Assembly: GCA_028274465.1 (NCBI GenBank)
Contig: CM051455.1
Coordinates: 121,989,462 to 122,053,461, forward strand
From: Plantago ovata
Lineage: Eukaryota; Streptophyta; Magnoliopsida; Lamiales; Plantaginaceae
Length of the DNA: 64,000 nucleotides
Direction: 5' to 3'
The notes beneath the pieces are model-generated. The model was not told the DNA's origin and did not search any database. It worked only from the letters and a program-made list of their open reading frames with translations. This document shows positions 1-9,873 of the stretch, in pieces (positions within the stretch are counted from its first letter, which is position 1; the number at the start of each line of letters is the position of its first letter). The position numbers and the translations under genes are program-made.

Positions 1-157
1 TAACAAAATTACATGTTGAAAATTTATGATGTAAAGTTTTATAATATAATTTTAGTAAATTTTAGACCATTATAGTTTAAGAGTAATTTGTAGTCAAACT
101 TCAAAACTGTTAACCGCAAAAAGTCAAAACGGCACAACTATTCTGGGACGGAGGGAG
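1..157. repeat. Right half of a Stowaway-like MITE
   Basis: The segment ends in GGGACGGAGGGAG followed by TA, the usual right terminus and target dinucleotide of plant Stowaway-like (Tc1/mariner) MITEs. The left half lies outside the window, so length and inverted-repeat match cannot be checked. It has no coding capacity. Confidence 0.6.
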
Positions 158-247
158 TACATAGACTTTGATTTCAATGTAAATTTTAATTTCATATGGT
201 TCATTTGAACTTGAGTATCAACTTCTAATGACACGTAAATCCTTATA

Positions 248-511
248 CTCATCATCATCTGTCATCTGTCTCAGTCGTTTTATTACGTTTGTTTTTGTTT
301 ACTTTTTTATGCCTGTTTGATCTCCATTTAGTTCTAAACTGTAACGAAAACTTAACTTATAAAATTATATTATTAACATATAGTGTCTCTATTTTCATTA
401 TATAATTTCAGTAATTATTTTTTCGATAAGATATAAGATTTATTAGAGGTCAAACGGGGCTACGAAAAGGTCAACAAAACAAACGTAAAGAAATGATTGG
501 GGCGGAGGGAG
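248..511. repeat. Stowaway-like MITE, diverged
   Basis: The right terminus GGGGCGGAGGGAG abuts TA at 512-513. The left arm, beginning after TA at 246-247, matches the reverse complement of the right arm imperfectly: both share TTACGTTTGTTTT followed by a GTTTGACC/GTTTGATC block. An AT-rich centre and no ORF fit a non-autonomous MITE. Confidence 0.5.
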
Positions 512-513
512 TA

Positions 514-2177
514 TCATCTCACTCATGCCATCAATCTAATCTAATATATATGAAGGGATAAACCATTTGAGGCTCCACAATGATCCATGTGTTACTTCTT
601 CATTGGTTAACAATCATGCCTATGTGTCAGCCTTTTCATTTATTTATGATTGGTAAAAGATAAACCTACGCTAACAAGTCTATTTGAAGTAGTATATAAC
701 TCAAATTATCTATCTCATTATCGACTCTTCCTGTTCCTATAATTAGTAGAAGTATTTGCTTTTTCATTTTTGAGCGATCAAGAAGAGGTGATGGGGTATG
801 TTGCGTCCGTTCTGTAGAATCCGGAGGTCGATATCGCCGGCATGGAAGAGAGTCTTTCTCGCCGGTGGAAGAGACGGAGGGTTTTTTTTCTTTTTTCTTT
901 TTAGTACCTGCTAGACGGATAAGAGTAGAGAAAGCGTAGAATTCCTTCATTTCATGACTGTACACGTGTTTAATTATGATTGGGGCTAACAGTATGGCTA
1001 ATACGCTGGCTAATAGTAAATCCGGAGCGTATGCAATAATCACTATAAAAAATTTAAACCCACCACACAAAACTCACAACATCACTGTACTCATCGATTC
1101 ATTTTCATATTCTTACTCAAAATATTTCGATTCTCCACACACACAAGTGTTAAAATATAATTGACAACGTTACTAACAGTTTATATATGTATGAAATGAT
1201 AAATTATTCAAGGTTCCACGATCAATAGAAAATGTATTGGAATTAAAAAGATAATCTGTCAAAACCGTACTCTTTTTCGAAACGTCAAATTTTGACATTT
1301 ATATCAAGTGGAAGTTTATTGAATTTAAGTTTTGAGTACAAAGCTTATTGATTATAATTGATTATAAGGAGGGTGAAATGTGAGAACTAAAAAAAAAATT
1401 GCTACTTTTAAGGAATAGAAAGGGCTTTGTTATGTAATACTTATATTGGAGTTGGAAAGAATATATGGTATTAAGTATACCGATCGGACTTTATTATAGA
1501 TCGATTTAGGTGGTTATTTGCATGGATGATTAAGCTTAGACGAACTTTGGTAATTTGGTAATTAAGTAGGACTGGATAATTATTAAAGCACATAAGGGTT
1601 ATTGTAATCAGAGACATAGTTTTCTTGCCATCAAAGCCGAACGAAAAAGCGAGACTTGAGGACATGAGTTGGAAAATGATGGTCATGGTAATTTGATAAG
1701 TACCGCGGATTATGTACTCTCATGGTTTCTATCTCAGGTAATTAATTTGATTTTTTATTAAGTCAAGCACGCCTATCCGTAGGAGTGTTTAGTTATCGAT
1801 TTAGACATGCTAATTTAATTTAGGAAGAAAAGAGAGAGGTGAATATTTAACTGATTTAGGGAGGAGAAATTTAAAGTTTATTTTATTATATAGTACAAAA
1901 GCGTAAAATTAGTGACAAAGCAAAGAGATGATTTTAGTGATTCAGAGCTGGAATGGGGCCTGGGGGAACTTAAAATGAATACGGAGTGTTAAACGGTCTT
2001 AGGATGGCGTAAAATGAGTGGCAAAGTGTCTACGTGTTGTGAATTAATTGGTTGGACATACTTAGGGTTATATTAGTCTTGAAAGTTTTCGACTTGAGTG
2101 GATTATATGGAACAGAGATATAAGTACTGGGGTTTTTAATGGACCTTTATTATTGTTCTCACGTGTAATATATATTA
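514..2177. other. AT-rich intergenic DNA without a supported gene
   Basis: I see no recognisable coding region here. A short island around 780-890 is more GC-rich than its surroundings and is open on the minus strand as part of a 134-codon frame (666-1070), but its product resembles nothing I know and contains low-complexity lysine runs. A plus-strand TATA-like motif (TATAAAAA, 1044-1051) is followed by a C/A-rich, 5'-UTR-like stretch with no convincing ORF. It could be a decayed promoter. Confidence 0.3.
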
Positions 2178-3078
2178 CTAGGAACCGCGTACACGTCTAA
2201 AGCGTAATCTTGTAAAACATTATTGTTTTATTAAATAATATATTGAAATAAATGGAGTGAATATATAATCTTCACATAATGACTTCAAACGTAATAAAAA
2301 AATAAACTAATTGAGTAATTAATAAACTTAATATAAATGGTGTGGTATAAATGTATATAGTTTTTGTAGTTATGCAATTAATAGTTTTGAATTGAACTAT
2401 ATTAGACATACGAAAAATATTCTTTCGATAAGTTAAGAACCATCAGATACATTTCTAGACTTTGGAAACATTCAACTTCAAAATCTACAATGCATCTTTT
2501 TTCGCATGTTAATTGGTATTCTTCTTCAGTTGAATATATTGTCAAGTGCTTCATATATACATTCTAGTTTCATAATATGATGTTTTTAGTTATTTTTATT
2601 GTATGATTTAAGAATAATTTAAGGTCAAAATGACCATCGAAAAAGTCAACAAAATCAAGTGTTAAATTAATAATTGGACGGAGGAAGTATGTCTTTTTTT
2701 ATAAGAACATATCATGGTTATTTTTAAAATTAAGTATAATACGTCATACAACTTTATGTTAAAAAATAAATATTTAAGAAGAGAATAAATAAAAAAGAAA
2801 AAATTACGCCAATAAGATTCGAACCCAACATTTCAACTAAAATAATGATACAAATAATAGAGAAAAATCACGCCAACAAGATTCGAACCAAACATCTTCA
2901 ATAAAAATAATAATAAAAATAATGGAGAAAAATCACGCCAACTAGATTCGAACCCTACATCTTTTAATTAAATAATGACACATGTACGCACCAGATTGAA
3001 ATTGAATAAGCAAGATCAACGGATTAAAATTGATTGGTAGGTCAATCAATTTGATAAATCAACCTGCTTATTATATTA
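2178..3078 (-). mobile_element. Helitron-like repeat, copy 1
   Basis: This is about 900 bp and is repeated head-to-tail immediately downstream. Read on the minus strand it ends in CGCGGTTCCTAG followed by T, the form of a Helitron 3' end (CTRR inserted before T). The terminal hairpin is degraded in this copy. Inside are three ~65 bp repeats carrying GATTCGAACC (2810-2960) and a fragment with a Stowaway terminus near 2675-2690. I could not find the 5' TC terminus, and no Rep/helicase coding is present, so it would be non-autonomous. Confidence 0.45.
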
Positions 3079-3570
3079 CTAGGAACCGCGTCACACGCTA
3101 CGCGTGTGAAGTGTAATATTGTAAAATATTATTGTTTTATTAATAATATATTGAAATAAATGGAGTGAATATATAATCTTCACAATATGACTTCAAAAGT
3201 AATAAAAAAATAATTAATTGAGTAATTAAATTTAATATAAATGGTGTGCTATAAATGTATATAGTTTTTGTAGTTATGCAATTAATAGTTTTGAATTGAA
3301 CTATATTAGACATACGAAAAGTATTCTTCATATGAGTCAAGAACCATAAGATACATCTCTAGACTTTGGAAACATTCAACTTCAAAAAATCTGCAATGCA
3401 TCTTTTTCGCATGTTAATTGGTATTCTTCATCAGTTGAATATATTATCAAGTGCTTCATATAAACATTCTAGTTTCATAATATGATGTTTTTAGTTATTT
3501 TTATCGTATAATTTAAGAATAATTTAAGGTCAAAATGACCATCGAAAAAATCAACAAAATCAAGTGTTAC
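3079..3570 (-). mobile_element. Helitron-like repeat, copy 2, first part
   Basis: This is the start of the second copy of the same ~900 bp unit. On the minus strand it ends with a perfect 8-bp stem (TCACACGC / GCGTGTGA, 3091-3109, 3-nt loop), then CGCGGTTC and CTAG before T, which is a good Helitron 3' end. Element 1 interrupts it at 3571, and the copy resumes at 17405. The two copies are clearly homologous along their length but differ by many substitutions and small indels. Confidence 0.5.
3566..3570. other. Target-site duplication GTTAC, left of element 1
   Basis: GTTAC directly precedes the 5' LTR and recurs at 17400-17404 directly after the 3' LTR. A perfect 5-bp duplication shows one integration event and supports the LTR boundaries. 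Confidence 0.95.
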
Positions 3571-4320
3571 TGTTAGTGTTGAAATATGTCCAGTCCGCAT
3601 GTACAAACTGGAGCGGTCTAAGAGCGCGACAAAGCATCATAGGCCGTCCCTCAAGGGGCACGTCCACACCCAAGTATGTCACTAAGGTGTGGACCGACCA
3701 ACATAGGGTCCGGCCATCACTGGGAGGACAACCCTCAAAATAAGCTCCTCACAAGGACAAAGCTGCCAGTGGGCTCGAGGAGCATCTCTTTGGCTCGAGG
3801 AGACCTTACGTCAAGGTAACGCTCCTTGACAGAAACTGAGCAGGACACTACTCGCATCATCCACGCACAAGGAAGGCACGAGGACCCCTGAGCGACCAGC
3901 CATGGTTGCTCCCTTGGGCCAAGGCCCACGGACCTCCTTAATGGGCCTGGGCCGAGGAAGGCCTCAATCCTAACCGTACACGTGGCGTGATCCTACGCGA
4001 CCGGAAGTTGAAGGGCCACAAGTATATAAAGGCCTCATTAACTCCTCAACAGTAAGCATTAATAGCACCACTCGAGCACCACATTTACTACTCATACTAG
4101 GGAAGCCTCACAACTCCCTACTCGTAAAGTCGCTTCTCCGGTCTGATACCTTACAGACCGGGCAAGAGTCACTAACCCCCCCCCCCTCTAGTCTATTTCA
4201 GGTACGAGGAAGCTACAAGAAGGCTCATTTCCTATCTCATAGGGACACTACAAGAACTAGAATGACTTAGACTAGCGACCCATTGCGAACTTAGAAAGAA
4301 ACACGAATTACCCTTCAACA
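3571..4320 (+). repeat. 5' LTR of element 1
   Basis: The LTR is 750 bp, starting TGTTAGTG and ending CTTCAACA. It is nearly identical to 16649-17399; differences include C/T and A/G near the start, C/T and G/A in the middle, an 11 versus 12 C run, and T/G near the end. It contains a TATA box and the repeated motif CGAGGAG. The solo LTR at 51453 begins with a similar TGTT-A-TGTTGAAATATGTCC start, so it belongs to a related family. Confidence 0.95.
4023..4030 (+). promoter_or_regulatory. LTR TATA box of element 1
   Basis: TATATAAA is followed by a CA-rich stretch where transcription would start about 30 bp downstream. The same sequence is at 17101-17108 in the 3' LTR. It would drive the plus-strand genomic RNA. 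Confidence 0.7.
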
Positions 4321-4322
4321 TT

Positions 4323-4340
4323 TGGCGCCGTCTGTGAGAA
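4323..4340 (+). other. Primer-binding site, tRNA-Asp type (partial)
   Basis: TGGCGCCGT lies 2 bp after the 5' LTR and matches the complement of the plant tRNA-Asp 3' end for nine bases. The following bases (CTGTGAGAA) depart from tRNA-Asp in the way usual for Tat elements. Confidence 0.75.
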
Positions 4341-4407
4341 TCGACACGAAAGGTCATTCCTTGCCCTACTGGTCGAGCCACTTTCCTCCTCGTGCCACTT
4401 CACGAAT

Positions 4408-5994
4408 ATGCCTCCCAGAAGAAGCAACCGTCTTGCTAATGCACCACCCGGGGACCCTCCTCGACCTAGAGGCCGTCCCTCTAGTAACGGTCGTGGAGGA
4501 GGAACGGATGGTGTTCCGAGGGAACCAAGAAACAACAATGTTGCAAGGAATCGGGATTACACGGAGGGGGCATTCACTAATGTCACTCACTCCCAAAATG
4601 AAAGATCAGGGGAGAATAACCCGCAAGGAGTCCCGGTAGGAAATGCCTACGGAGCTTTGAGAGTCTCGAACAACGCCGAGTCTAGGGGGCAGCCTCATCC
4701 GGTAGCAATCAACCAACCTCCCATAGCAGTGAACCCTCCACAACCGGCCGCATTGACCTTCACCCTTCCTGATGGACGTGTAGTTCGGCCATCAGACTTC
4801 GGGATGGGCGAAGCTCAATACGGTCTCTTCCTTCTTACTCTACAAGGATACGTCGGGGGTAATGAGGCTATTAGAGTTAACGCTGAGATACAAGCTCAAG
4901 GAGAACCACAGGCCCCGGTGCAGGAGCAACCTCGGGCCACCCTGGTCGCTCCTCGTCAATCCCAAGGAAGAGCACCTGTTGCACAAGATGAAGCACATTC
5001 GAGAGCCAACACCAGGCCGATCCAATCTCGGCTTGGACCATCAAGAATCCAATCGAGGTTAGGACCCCAAGGGGCCCCGGATGACTTGAGAGACCTGATT
5101 GACAGAAGAATACGGGCATCATTACAAAATGTGGCGCAACAAGAAAATAGGGTTCAGGTGGTCGCTACACCACCCGTTCTCCCCAATCAAGTTACCCCCA
5201 ACCAGGTAACTCCTCAAAACCAACAAGAAGCAGTGGAGGAGAATCAAGCGTTGAGAACAGTAGCTGAGGTAACCCCCCTGGTCGATCCGATCACGGGGAG
5301 GAGGCTCACTCTGGATGAACTCAACGCGAGGAAATCCGCACTTGATGCTCAGATAGAGACTCTTCGAGGAACTGTCCAAGAGAGAGAGCAAGACCAAGAT
5401 CCGAGCCCTCTATGTGATGAAATCAGAAGCCACCAAGCCAAAATTGAAAGAGGGTTCCCCACCTTCGAAAGCTATGATGGAACAAGTTGTCCGAAGGACT
5501 ACTTGGTAAGATTTGGCACTAAAATGGATGCTTACGGTCATGACTCAAGAACCAAGGCGCTCCTCTTCCCGGCTAACCTCTCCAGAGAAGCCATGAAGTG
5601 GTGGTCGCGCCTCCCTCACCGATCCATCAAGTCATATAGGGATCTCTGTAAGGAGTTCTCTAAACGATTCGAGAAGGTAATGAACGCCAAGAGACGGGTC
5701 AGGTACTTGGCTGAAATTGTTCATAGAAACAATGAAGACTTGAGGGACTTCATCAATCGCTCTCATGAAGCAGCCCTCCAAGTCGAAGATCACTCGATCA
5801 ATGAGAGGAAAGAATACTTGTATGGTAACACTACCAACATTAAATTCCAAGATGTACTCTCAGCATCGTGTGTAGAGAATGAAGCACAACTCGCCAAAGT
5901 TTGCAAGGATTTCCTCGAGGCTGAGGAATTCCGAAAAACGGTCACTGTGAGAACCAATCTTTCCAAGGAAAAAGGGAAAGAAAAAGAAAAATAA
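4408..5994 (+). CDS. Gag polyprotein of element 1
   Basis: This 528-codon ORF encodes the structural Gag of the retrotransposon particle. Residues 1-340 are Pro/Gln/Arg-rich and disordered-looking, with runs of NQVTP-type repeats and a short predicted coiled region. Residues about 348-500 form a retrotransposon Gag domain with the conserved pattern of an aromatic YDG turn, WW pair and YRDL-F-RF helix. The start is the first ATG after the primer-binding site that opens the frame. It ends at TAA in an A-rich run. The pol frame continues in the same phase after a second in-frame TAA at about 6037, so Gag and Pol appear to have been one reading frame or to be separated by stop codons. Confidence 0.9.
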   Translation: MPPRRSNRLANAPPGDPPRPRGRPSSNGRGGGTDGVPREPRNNNVARNRDYTEGAFTNVTHSQNERSGENNPQGVPVGNAYGALRVSNNAESRGQPHPVAINQPPIAVNPPQPAALTFTLPDGRVVRPSDFGMGEAQYGLFLLTLQGYVGGNEAIRVNAEIQAQGEPQAPVQEQPRATLVAPRQSQGRAPVAQDEAHSRANTRPIQSRLGPSRIQSRLGPQGAPDDLRDLIDRRIRASLQNVAQQENRVQVVATPPVLPNQVTPNQVTPQNQQEAVEENQALRTVAEVTPLVDPITGRRLTLDELNARKSALDAQIETLRGTVQEREQDQDPSPLCDEIRSHQAKIERGFPTFESYDGTSCPKDYLVRFGTKMDAYGHDSRTKALLFPANLSREAMKWWSRLPHRSIKSYRDLCKEFSKRFEKVMNAKRRVRYLAEIVHRNNEDLRDFINRSHEAALQVEDHSINERKEYLYGNTTNIKFQDVLSASCVENEAQLAKVCKDFLEAEEFRKTVTVRTNLSKEKGKEKEK

Positions 5995-6054
5995 AAGGAG
6001 TACCCTCCTCGCCCCCAAAATCCCGGGAAGCAAAGGAAATAACAAAAATTTGGG

Positions 6055-9000
6055 TTGATCAAGGAGGGCAACTCAAGAAACGATTTCAGAGACAAGAGGT
6101 CTCCTCCCAGAAGGTCACCTCCAAGACGATATAGCAACTACACAGACTTGAATAGGCCAAGATCCGACATCTTGAACTACATAGTCTCGAGGAAGCTAGA
6201 TGTCTCGTGGCCACCCCCGATTAAGGAAAATCAAAGGAACAAGAGCTCAGAAAAATTTTGCAAATTTCACAAGGGGAAAGGGCACACCTCAGACGAATGT
6301 GTCGAGCTCAAGAACGAGATTGAGAGGATGATACGTAACGGTCAATTGGTTAACTACATCCGGAAGGAGGAACCCCTGGCACTCCTGCCCCCACCTCCTC
6401 GAAGTGGGAGCGAGCACCCTTACCAAGGAAACCCTCAGGACGACGACATTCATAATTACAACAATTATGAGAACCGCCCCGTAAATGGAAGCATCCGCAC
6501 TCTCACAATTGCGGGAGGACCCGCCGGTGGCGACACTCGTAATCAAAGGGAGATTACGGCGGACAACCTTAGAGTCCGAGATGTGAAGTATGCTCAAGTC
6601 GCGCGACCGGGAACCAACGTTATCTCTTTAGATGATAGCGAGATACCTCTGAAGCATGCCGGAGGAGGGAATATCTATGATCCTTGCGTCCCACTTGTAG
6701 TTTCCTTGGATGTTCAATCCTACAAGTTGGGTAGAATCCTCGTCGACACTGGATGCTCGGCAAACTTGATTTTCACCGGAACCTTGAAAAGGATGCAAAT
6801 GAACCCAAGGGAAGGGCTAAGAGAAGTGAGAAGCGCATTGGTAGGATTCGGAGGACAACCTATCATGCCGCTCGGAATGATCAACCTCACGGTGTCAATG
6901 GGTAGCGCTCCTAGACGGGTGACCCAACAGGTTCCTTTTGTGGTCGTCGATATGCCATTTGATTATTTTGCAGTCCTAGGCCGACCCGCTCTCTCTCAAT
7001 TCCGAGCCGTAGTGTCCACAGTCCACAACAAGCTAAAATTCCCCACTCCTTTGAGAATTGGACAAGAAGTAGGAGACATCCGAGAAGCATGGGAATGCTA
7101 CACTATGTCAGCCAAGTTTACTTCGAGGATTGCCATTGGAGAACCCAACCCCGGGCAGTCGTCCGAGGAGGCACCCCTTGTTCACAATGCGCCTTATCGT
7201 TTCTACACGGTTCGGCGAGTGAAGAGGAAATCAAAAAAGCCAAGTCCGTCACTTAGGCGAAGAAAAGCAATCATGAAGAAAGACAAGGATACTCTAGTAG
7301 GAGCTGTTAAGGAGCTCGAGGAGTATCAAGTGATTCCACCAGTCCCACCCTCTTCCAAAAAGAAGAAATTCTTTGAGGAAAACAAAATTGAAGCAAGAGA
7401 AGCCCTAGAAGAAATCCAAATTGTCGAAGGAAGTGCCGACAAGATCACAAAAATTGGCACAGAGATGGCCACTGAAGTCAGGATGAAACTCATCCAATGT
7501 TTGAAGTATAACAACGATATCTTCGCATGGAGTACCGAGGACCTGAAGGGGATCGACCCATGTGTCGCCGTTCACCGTCTGAACGTAGACCCATCGATCA
7601 CCCACATCAGAGAAAAGCGAAGAGACTTCAGTGCGGAAGATAATGCCATCATAGAAGCGGAAGTACAAAGGCTTCTTAAAGCCGGCCACATCAAGGAAGT
7701 GAGATACTCTGACTGGGTATGCAATGTGGTCCTCGTGGAGAAAGGTCCGGGAAAATGGCGAATGTGCAACAACTTCACAAGGCTCAACAAGTTTTGCCCG
7801 AAGGATCCATACCCTCTCCCACGAATCGACCAGCTTGTTGATTCCACCGCGGGATGCGCCCTCTTGAGTTTCATGGATGCATACCAGGGCTTCTACCAGG
7901 TCAAAATGGCCAAAGATGATGTGCCTAAGACTGCCTTCTTCGCAAACGGCAATGTGTACTGCTTCAACGTGATGCCATTTGGTCTTAAGAACGCCGGAGC
8001 GACCTACCAGAGGTTGGTTAACAAGATGTTCAAGGAAGAGCTAGGTAAAACAATGGAAGTATATGTCGATGACATGCTCGTCAAGAGCAAGACCGAGGAG
8101 CAACATGTAGGTTACCTGGCAAAGTGCTTCTCAATCTTGAGAAAGTATGGCATGAAGCTCAACCCGGCGAAGTGTACCTTTGGAGTCAAAGGGGGGAAGT
8201 TCCTCGGTTACATGGTGACAGAAAGAGGAATAGAAGCAAATCCCGAAAAGATAAAGGCCATACTCGATCTTCCACAACCTCAATCCATCAACGAGGTGCA
8301 ACAATTGGTCGGAAAGTCAATTGCGTTGAGTAGATTCATCTCGAGGTCTGCCGAGAAAAATCTACCTTTTTTCAAGGTGTTGAGAAAGAGCAGCCACTTC
8401 GAGTGGACCAAGGAGTGCGAGGAAGCCTTCGAGAAGTTGAAAGAATACCTACTCGCTCCTCCTCTATTGTCGAAGCCCGTAGAAGGAGAGGTACTATATT
8501 TGTACTTAGCGGCAACCGGGGAAGCTATCAGCTCGGTCTTGGTGCGAATCCAAGGGAACGACCACTTGCCCATCTACTACTTGAGCAAAGTGCTTGCCGG
8601 AGCTGAAACGCGGTACATGGATATCGAGAGGCTTTCCTTTGCCCTCGTTTATACTGCAAGGAGGTTAAAACCCTACTTTGGTGCTCACAAGGTTGTTGTT
8701 TTTACAAAGCAACCTCTCAAGCAAGTCCTCGGAAAACCCGAAAATTCGGGAAGAATGGCAAGATGGGCGATCGAATTAAGTGAGTACGACATCGACTATC
8801 AAGCACCCGTGGCCAAGAAAGCACAAGTCATAGCCGACTTCCTCGTGGAGTATCCCTCAAAAGGAACTTCAGAGGAAAACTCTTCGGAAACAAAGAATGC
8901 TTTGATGATGGTCGAAGAACAACCCCATCAAAACAACCCAATGCAAGCTCTGGAAGATGCTTTAAAAGAGCTTAAGGCGATGTCCCAAACCAAAAGGAAA

Positions 9001-9873
9001 AGGCATGAAGTGTTCCTGGCAGAGCAAACCGACGAACCAAAGGGTACGGAGACCGTCTCTCCAAAACCCAAAGAATTAGTCGACCATGGAGACGTGTGGA
9101 TTCTTCATGTTGACGGATCCTCATCAGGAAAAAATGGCGGGATAGGAATATACTTCAAGAGTCCCGGAGGGGCTGAACTCGAGTACGCCGTTACTCTTAG
9201 TTTCCCGGTCTCCAACAATGAATCAGAGTATGAAGCCATCCTCATAGCTCTACGTATGGAAAAGTCATTGCAAGTGAAGAAGCTACATCTCTTCACCGAT
9301 TCCCAACTGGCCGAGAAGCAAATCTCGGGGAAATTCAGAACCAAGAAAGACTCACTGGCTGAGTACAAGAGTGCCATCACGGAAGAAATTCAGAAATTTG
9401 AAAGTTGTGAGATTGAAAAGTTCTCAAGAGATCTCAATCAAAGGGCAGATGCCCTATCAAAGTATGCTTCAGCCTCCGGAGGAGTTGATACCCGGAACGT
9501 GATACTCATGAGAATCAACGCATCATCTTTGTGGTCATCAAAGCCAAACGTCTTGGCAATTGACGAACAATCGAATTGGATGCAAGAGATAACAACATAT
9601 CTCAAAAATGGAAGCCTTCCTCGTGACAAGGCTGAAGCAAGGAGAATCAAGGGAAAAGCTCCTCGATACATCATGCAGGGAGACTACTTGTACAAAAGGT
9701 CTTTCGAGGGAGTCTACTTGAGATGCGTCGCCGAGCATGAAGTTCAAAACTTCTTGGAGAAATGCATCGAGGAAGTTGCGGAGACCATGCCGGAGGAAGA
9801 ACCCTCGCGCAAAAAGTCATTCGACAAGGATACTACTGGCCCACTATTCGCGAAGACGCTGCCCAATTTGTGA
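6055..9873 (+). CDS. Pol of element 1: protease, reverse transcriptase, RNase H, second RNase H
   Basis: This 1272-codon frame provides the enzymes that process Gag-Pol and copy the RNA into DNA. In order: a CFH-GKGH-C zinc-knuckle-like motif (residues ~68-81); an aspartic protease with DTGCS (~230); an RT with its YVDD active site (~668); a first RNase H whose usual aspartate is replaced (LYLAATGEA, ~812), as is common in Tat elements; and an additional RNase H with HVDGSS, NESEYEA, TDSQL and NQRADALSK motifs (~1012-1135). The listed start is not an ATG; the frame is open from the stop at ~6037. The last ~35 codons are out of frame, because a single-base indel near 9757-9762 shifts the integrase into another frame. 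Confidence 0.9.
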   Translation: MIKEGNSRNDFRDKRSPPRRSPPRRYSNYTDLNRPRSDILNYIVSRKLDVSWPPPIKENQRNKSSEKFCKFHKGKGHTSDECVELKNEIERMIRNGQLVNYIRKEEPLALLPPPPRSGSEHPYQGNPQDDDIHNYNNYENRPVNGSIRTLTIAGGPAGGDTRNQREITADNLRVRDVKYAQVARPGTNVISLDDSEIPLKHAGGGNIYDPCVPLVVSLDVQSYKLGRILVDTGCSANLIFTGTLKRMQMNPREGLREVRSALVGFGGQPIMPLGMINLTVSMGSAPRRVTQQVPFVVVDMPFDYFAVLGRPALSQFRAVVSTVHNKLKFPTPLRIGQEVGDIREAWECYTMSAKFTSRIAIGEPNPGQSSEEAPLVHNAPYRFYTVRRVKRKSKKPSPSLRRRKAIMKKDKDTLVGAVKELEEYQVIPPVPPSSKKKKFFEENKIEAREALEEIQIVEGSADKITKIGTEMATEVRMKLIQCLKYNNDIFAWSTEDLKGIDPCVAVHRLNVDPSITHIREKRRDFSAEDNAIIEAEVQRLLKAGHIKEVRYSDWVCNVVLVEKGPGKWRMCNNFTRLNKFCPKDPYPLPRIDQLVDSTAGCALLSFMDAYQGFYQVKMAKDDVPKTAFFANGNVYCFNVMPFGLKNAGATYQRLVNKMFKEELGKTMEVYVDDMLVKSKTEEQHVGYLAKCFSILRKYGMKLNPAKCTFGVKGGKFLGYMVTERGIEANPEKIKAILDLPQPQSINEVQQLVGKSIALSRFISRSAEKNLPFFKVLRKSSHFEWTKECEEAFEKLKEYLLAPPLLSKPVEGEVLYLYLAATGEAISSVLVRIQGNDHLPIYYLSKVLAGAETRYMDIERLSFALVYTARRLKPYFGAHKVVVFTKQPLKQVLGKPENSGRMARWAIELSEYDIDYQAPVAKKAQVIADFLVEYPSKGTSEENSSETKNALMMVEEQPHQNNPMQALEDALKELKAMSQTKRKRHEVFLAEQTDEPKGTETVSPKPKELVDHGDVWILHVDGSSSGKNGGIGIYFKSPGGAELEYAVTLSFPVSNNESEYEAILIALRMEKSLQVKKLHLFTDSQLAEKQISGKFRTKKDSLAEYKSAITEEIQKFESCEIEKFSRDLNQRADALSKYASASGGVDTRNVILMRINASSLWSSKPNVLAIDEQSNWMQEITTYLKNGSLPRDKAEARRIKGKAPRYIMQGDYLYKRSFEGVYLRCVAEHEVQNFLEKCIEEVAETMPEEEPSRKKSFDKDTTGPLFAKTLPNL

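Noticed and set aside
666..1070. 134-codon minus-strand frame
   Set aside because: Lysine-rich low complexity and no recognisable motif; kept only as a note on the intergenic region.
2810..2960. tRNA genes suggested by GGTTCGAATC
   Set aside because: No cloverleaf or A box; the motif is in a short tandem repeat.
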